Origin: Pyrrhosoma nymphula
Lineage: Eukaryota > Arthropoda > Insecta > Odonata > Coenagrionidae
Length of the DNA stretch: 64,000 nt
Assembly (NCBI GenBank): GCA_963573305.1
Contig: OY754339.1
Span: 10,463,941-10,527,940 of the forward strand
Reading direction: 5' to 3'
Shown piece after piece: positions 59,106-64,000 of the stretch; position 1 is the stretch's first letter, and every line of letters begins with the position of its first letter. The notes beneath the pieces were generated by a model. It searched no databases. It saw only the letters and a list, made by a program, of their open reading frames with translations, and was not told the DNA's origin. The position numbers and the translations under genes were made by a program.

Positions 59106-59931
59106 GAAAAAACTAAGATGAGAAATGAGAATTCAGAATCGCTTCACTATGAATAGAACTACGAAATTATTTCTTTATCTTATCTTAATTTCCACTTATA
59201 TACCTTAAAATTGTTAGGCAAGGCGGCGTATCATGCCTGATGTGAGCATCGCACATCCATTGAAAGTAAATGGGCAGAGCAAGAGGGAAGTGTGTGTTAT
59301 GGGAGGGGACGGGGTCGGAACTGAGAGGGAAAAACGTACGGGGTTGGATGGTTGTGAGGGTTTGGTGCGTGGGTAGACATTTGGGACGGGGGTTGGAGGG
59401 TAGGAGAGGGAAGAGGGGGGAATTAAGGAAAGGGGGGGTGAAGGGGGAGGTTTAGGGGGAGGGAGGAGGAGGAGAGAGAGAGAAGAAGAAAGAGATGCTG
59501 GGCGTATTAGCGACGGAGCGGAACACACGTGCCTTGCGGTTATTGCATTTTCGCATCTTGTGATCTCCGAAGACTTAATTACGTTTGGAAAGGTAATCCA
59601 AGAGGGAAGAAGAAAAGAGAATGGGAGGGAGGGTTTCTAAGCGTGGAGAAGAGGGGGGGGGGAGGAGGGAATGAGTAAGGGAAGTTAGAGAAGGACGTGT
59701 GTGTTTGGTGGCTTTGGCGAGGGGGACGAACGAGAAGCAGGCAAGACCGGGAGGTTTTTTTTAAAGCAACAGAATGGAGGGTTGGGTCGGGATGAGTGGG
59801 AGGGTGGATTGGGGAATGTGAGGGTAGTTCCAGGGGGGGGGGGGGGAGTGCGTGCAGACCCTTCGTCGGGAGAGGGCGTAATAAGGGTTTGGAGATTGTA
59901 TAAGAAATTTGTTGAATGTTTTTAAAGAGTA
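59106..59931. repeat. Purine/G-rich low-complexity tract
   Basis: 59260-59880 is G- and A-rich with G runs (a run of 14 Gs at about 59832-59847) and a GA run near 59472-59490. Frames of 60-104 codons on either strand are compositional. Confidence 0.6.
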
Positions 59932-60073
59932 AGGCCCTGTTTCATAATAATTCGTCGGTATTTTAATAGTAGTTAATTATTTTTACCACTGATAACGCTC
60001 ATGTCAACAAATTGACGACAGCAAAAACGATATCTTGTGCTTAACTTAAACCAGATATATAAAAACCGGGCCT
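59932..60073. mobile_element. Small MITE with TA target duplication
   Basis: Left end AGGCCCTGTTTCATAATAA and right end reverse complemented AGGCCCGGTTTTTATATATC, flanked by TA at 59930-59931 and 60074-60075. The 142-bp length and TA duplication suggest a Tc1/mariner-like origin. Confidence 0.6.
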
Positions 60074-61203
60074 TAAGGTCTAGTTAGACGATGGACGAAC
60101 CCGTACAGGTTCATCCGTAAATGAAGTGAATTAGAACAGGACTGTTTCGCCGGTATATATTCACGAGTTTGTAAAAGCTGTAGTGGTTATATAATGAATT
60201 CTTTTTGAGACATGCATTCGTGCATGACCTTGTACGGATTCGTGCATCATATTATCAGCGAACTTGTTTATCTTTGAGTATTTTAGGACAGAATAGAATA
60301 TAATAGAAGAGGAATGTATATAGCAAGACGCAATCCGTTTACCAGAGGAAGCAAGTTGAAAATAATTTAAAACATAACTGTGCAAATGTCCCTGAGGTAA
60401 ACGCATTGTATTTAAATTACCGCTAGTTGGAAATAATAATTATTCATATTTTAAATAATAATTTTTCTAAAGGAAAAATTATAATTCATATTTTCCGATT
60501 GAAATGACGAATGTTTAAAATAAAAACTATGATTTTAATGAGGTTGCGTTTTATTGCCTTGGAACAACCATGGACAACCTTCAATGACTGAGCCTTATCG
60601 GGCAGCTCACTTTTGGTCAGTGATCGAGTAGGTATATAATAATGATGACGCCTATGAACACTAGTCCTAAGTCTGTGGACCACATGAAGATATCACGCGG
60701 TCCTGATCCGACCCGTGGGTGGCAGGCTGCCACTGGCTGCTCCAGAATATTATATCTATTTTGATAAATTGACCTTTAGTCCAGTCACTTTATGCACAAA
60801 AAGGGGCTCGACCTTGCAAAAGGTCATGTACTATTTCTAATTTTTTAATATGTCGTTAGGATCTATGCCAATAGTAAAAAACCAAATTTGCAGCTTCGAA
60901 AGACCTGTGTGTGCAATCTGCGCAGTGCGCAGAAAACTGCGCAAATTTTGCTCTTTTTCTTGTTTTTACTCAATATCTCCTAAAATATTTGACCTACAGA
61001 AAATCATTATCCATACGTATTTAAAGAAGATGTAATATGCTACAAAGTAAGCCCAAAACAAACTATGTATGTCCAGAACTTTTCGAGAAACAGCTCTTCA
61101 TAAAAAGGCAATTTTTTCAAAAAGTGAAACTTTTTCATATATATTATTTTCATATTCAATGTTAACTTTTTCTTATTCAATATATGCTTAATATGCTTAC
61201 TCT
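60074..61203. other. AT-rich DNA, nothing recognised
   Basis: 60690-60750 is locally GC-rich. No gene or repeat ends seen. Confidence 0.4.
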
Positions 61204-62072
61204 ATGGTCACAGATACAGGAATAGTGTTAAAAACTCGCATACTTATCCAGGAGCTAATGCAGACACAGACCACAACTTATTAGTCATGAAATGTCGGGT
61301 AAAACTGAAAAAGATAAGAATGGGAAGGAGGGTACGAAAGTGGAATACGGAGGCATTAACCCGGGCAATGAAGAATAAGTATCGAAAGAAGGTGGATGAG
61401 ATAATGGGTGAGGATCATGGAGTTAGATCAGTGGAAGATGAATGGGGAAGTTTGAAAAATGGAATTGTAGAAGCGGCGAAAGCAACGGTAGGCGTAGTGA
61501 GTGCAACTAAAATTAGAAAATCGTGGATCACGAAGGAGATGATAAGGGAGATGGAGGAGAGAAGGAAATGAAAGGACGTAAACTCAGAGCTAGGTCAGAG
61601 AAAATACCGAGAATTTAATAACAGGCTTAGAAGAGAAACAAAGAAAGCAAGAGAGGCGTGGTGGAGAGAACAGATCGACGCGTTAGAGAAATACCAAAAA
61701 GAGGGAAGAGCAGATGCATTATATAGGAAGGTAATGGAACTGACAGGTGGTAATAAGGGAAGGGGAACTACAACGATAACGGACAAGACGGGAAAGGTGA
61801 TCGTAGAACCGAGAGAGATCCAGGAGAGGTGGAAGGAGTATGTTGAAGAGCTGTATGGTAAAGAAATAAGGCCCAATAAGTTAGATATAGAAAGGGAAGA
61901 CGATATCGACAGAGATGGCATCGGACCAAGTATCCTAAATTGCGAAATCGAAAGAGCTCTACGAGACATGAAAAGGAATAAAACGGCGGCGGGAATAGAT
62001 GACATACCTGCAGAGTTTTTAAAGAGCATGGGGAAGAGCGGAAGAGGAAAAACTTTTTGCGCTTATTCATAG
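61204..62072 (+). pseudogene. LINE ORF, connector between endonuclease and RT
   Basis: One frame encodes the S-D-H-like endonuclease end (DTDHNLLV), a connector rich in basic residues (KNKYRKKVDEIMGEDHG, WWREQIDALEKYQKEG) and the entry to RT (RALRDMKRNKTAAGIDDIPA, then EFLKSM). It is interrupted by TGA at 61569-61571, probably TGG to TGA since the frame continues well on both sides. A one-base loss at about 62035 shifts the frame into that of 62089-63387. Confidence 0.8.
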
Positions 62073-63387
62073 GATTTATGAGGATAGAGTGTGGCCGGAA
62101 GACTTCGCGAAGACTGTACTAATTCCTATACCAAAGAAGAGTAAGGCAAAAACGTGCGAAGACTATAGGACAATAAGCTTAATATCCCACGCGGCCAAAG
62201 TAGTTCTGAGGATTCTAAACAGAAGGCTAGAGAAGAAGGCAAATGAATACCTGGGTGACGACCAGTTCGGGTTTAGGAGAGGAACGGGAACGCGAGACGC
62301 TATAGCGGTGATGAGGACGCTAGTAGAAAGAAACCTAGAGTATGGGAAGGATATTTTTGCATGCTTCGTAGATTTCGAGAAGGCTTTTGATGGGGTGGAC
62401 TGGACGAAATTAATGGGAGCGTTGAAGCAATTAGGGGTCGATTGGAGGGACAGGCGTCTGATTCAAAATTTGTATATGAATCAGACTGCGCAGGTTAGGG
62501 TCGCCAATGGAGAATCGGGATGGGCCACGATAGGACGGGGAGTGCGGAAAGGGTGCCCACTTTCGCCGTTGCTTTTTAACATGTATTCAGAAGAAATGGT
62601 AAGGGAGGCATGGGGGGAGGAGGAGGTTGGATTAAAGGTAGGAGGGGAGCTGACAAAATCAGTGAGATTTGCAGATGATCAAGCATTAGTTAGTCAGTCG
62701 GCCAAGGGGTTACAGTCAATAGTGAATGCATTAAAGGTGCAGTGCGAAAAGTATGGGATGAATATCAATCACAAGAAAACGAAAGTAATGAGATTTTCTA
62801 GAATTAAGAAGGCGGGGCTGAATATAAGGGTGGGAGGGCAGAAGATAGAGCAGGTCGAGCAGTTTACGTCTCTGGGTAGTGTTTTGGAGGCGAATGGCTT
62901 TAGTGGTAAGGACATCAGATGCAGAATTGCGCTTGCTAAAGAAGCATTTTCGAAGAGAAGGGAATTGATGAGGGGGGGTGTGAGAAGAGACGTAATGCAG
63001 AGGCTGGTGAAAACTTTAATATGGAGCGTGGCGCTATATGGGTCGGAAACTTGGTCATTGCGAAGGGAGGATGTGCGTAGACTTGAGGCGTTTGAGATGT
63101 GGGTTTGGAGAAGGATGGAGAAGGTTAGCTGGATGGCGAGAAAGACGAACGAGGAGGTACTGGATATGGTCGGAGAGGAGAGGAAGCTTGTGGCAGAAGT
63201 TCAGAGAATGCAGAAGAGATGGATGGAGGAGGTTTTGAGAGGAGAGGGCATGTTGAAAAGAGTGATAGAGGGGAGAACACAGGGGAAGCGTGGAAGAGAA
63301 AGGAGGAGGATAGGAATTCTGGACGAAATAAGAGGAGGTAGAAGATATGAAGAATTGAAGAGGGATCTAATAACGGGCCATCCTTAG
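62040..63387 (+). pseudogene. LINE reverse transcriptase, core domain open
   Basis: An open frame of more than 430 codons holds every RT block. Counting from the ATG at 62089: PKKSKAKTCEDYRTISL at 15-31, FGFRRGTGTRDAI at 60-72, motif A FVDFEKAFD at 93-101, motif B RGVRKGCPLSPLLFN at 150-164, motif C FADD at 194-197, then HKKTKVMRFSR. The tail has YGSETWSL, FEMWVWRRMEKVSW and KRVIEGRTQGKRGRE. The likely real start is upstream, in the frame broken at 62035. All catalytic aspartates are present, so the domain may still fold. With no endonuclease it cannot act as a full element. Confidence 0.85.
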
Positions 63388-63481
63388 GAGGGAAAGCGAG
63401 ACAATTTCTATTAGATTGGGATACAGAATGGGGACTGTCCAAGAACCTACCAATCAGCTGGTAGAATACTTGAATGAATGA

Positions 63482-63690
63482 ATTGGAGGCAATTACAAGA
63501 CAACGTATTTCTATGATTATGATTTACCATGCGTTTACTTTTTCCAAGTAACTTTAATATTATTAGAATTGCTTACATCAACGGGTTATTTCTATGTGAG
63601 TAATATTAGAGGCTGAAAAGTTTTGTAATTTGATGCTGAATACAGAAAACTTCATATTTATATTCTATTCAAATTCAGAAAACTTCATAT
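63482..63690 (+). repeat. Dispersed repeat R1, copy 2
   Basis: Same sequence as 43664-43850, starting GAGGCAATTACAAGAC. It also has an internal short duplication CAGAAAACTTCATATTT at about 63644 and 63677. Confidence 0.6.
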
Positions 63691-63779
63691 TTCATTAGGC
63701 TGCTTGCGTCATTTTAACGAGATTCGTTTTATACCAAAGCATTAGGCAATTTCTGAAAAAATATATGATTAAACCTTCA

Positions 63780-63860
63780 ACCACGAGCGACGTAGTGACT
63801 ACGTTAGGCGCGAACTTTACATGCCGTCTAGCGACGTAGTGACTACGACGCGGCGATTCC
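63780..63860. repeat. Repeated palindrome-containing 17-mer
   Basis: GCGACGTAGTGACTACG occurs at 63787-63803 and 63831-63847, 44 bases apart. Each contains the near-palindrome CGTAGTGACTACG. This may be part of a satellite-like array or the ends of a small element. Confidence 0.85.
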
Positions 63861-64000
63861 ATTCAAATCTCTTCTGACCTACGAGATGGGATTCATTTAA
63901 ATCTCCTCCGGGCTTGAAGAGTTAATTAATTCTGTAAAAAGATGCCTAATCAGATGATTAGATCGTAAAAATGTTAACTAATGGGGTTTTGAGTTGTGGT

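Larger units (their letters stand above)
61204..63482 (+). mobile_element. LINE, 5'-truncated, nearly intact RT
   Basis: Homology to the outer LINE at 47.4 kb starts at about 61204, in the last part of the endonuclease (GADADTDHNLLV), so the 5' leader and most of the endonuclease are missing. The RT ORF runs to a stop at 63385-63387. The 3' UTR of about 95 bases ends in (TGAA)-type repeats near 63470-63482. It abuts repeat R1, whose left edge it replaces. It is the youngest-looking copy of the family in the window. Confidence 0.85.

Noticed and set aside
59214..59528. 104-codon minus frame rich in proline and serine
   Set aside because: Product of the purine-rich tract, not a conserved protein.
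61595..62070. 144- and 100-codon minus-strand frames
   Set aside because: Antisense shadows of the LINE ORF.
63125..63442. 105-codon minus-strand frame
   Set aside because: Antisense of the LINE RT C-terminus; the similar-looking plus frame at 45172-45363 is likewise antisense to the nested LINE.

Overview
The window looks like gene-poor, AT-rich nuclear DNA from an arthropod, probably an insect; no species is named because nothing in the sequence fixes it. Evidence is the set of eukaryotic transposon classes: an APE-type LINE family, CR1-like LINE 3' ends with TAGATG tails, a BEL/Pao LTR element, Helitrons, a piggyBac C-terminus, tRNA-derived SINEs, MITEs and foldbacks. There are no bacterial-style operons, rRNA genes, canonical tRNA genes or CRISPR arrays. 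Almost all long open frames are decayed transposon protein or low-complexity artefact. One 141-bp stretch (1859-1999) has the form of an internal host exon.

Layout: 0.7-1.4 kb holds SINE pieces and a TIR MITE. 2.2-2.8 kb is a pyrimidine-rich tract. 3.4, 4.4 and 5.3 kb are three small foldbacks. 6.1-7.2 kb has a BEL-type protease scrap back to back with a CR1-like LINE 3' end. 8.1-12.0 kb is a minus-strand BEL/Pao element (gag, protease, part of RT, integrase) with an internal deletion. 12.3-12.7 kb is a dispersed repeat plus a SINE. 14.3 kb is a Helitron-like 5' end. 16071-18426 is a Helitron with both termini. 22.8-23.4 and 39.9-40.25 kb are reverse-oriented CR1-like 3' ends. 28.2-28.8 kb is a second LINE RT remnant. 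34.1-35.4 kb is a head-to-tail pair of Helitron-like elements, and 36-37.3 kb a tandem duplication next to a Helitron Rep/helicase fragment. 44.4-49.0 kb is a nest: one LINE split by an inverted copy of its own family, which itself carries a piggyBac fragment. 50.0 kb is a short hairpin with the same ends as the large palindrome at 58181-59105. 53967-54521 and 59932-60073 are MITEs with TTA and TA target duplications. 61.2-63.48 kb is the best preserved LINE (complete RT core, one stop, one frameshift).

The elements do not form a pathway. Their relations are those of nesting and copying: non-autonomous elements (SINEs, MITEs, foldbacks) would have depended on enzymes from autonomous relatives that are broken or absent here. 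The most unusual signals are the 925-bp palindrome with tRNA-like boxes and its 32-bp miniature, and several foldbacks or repeat ends carrying hammerhead-ribozyme-like cores in which a self-complementary stem III is followed by C.
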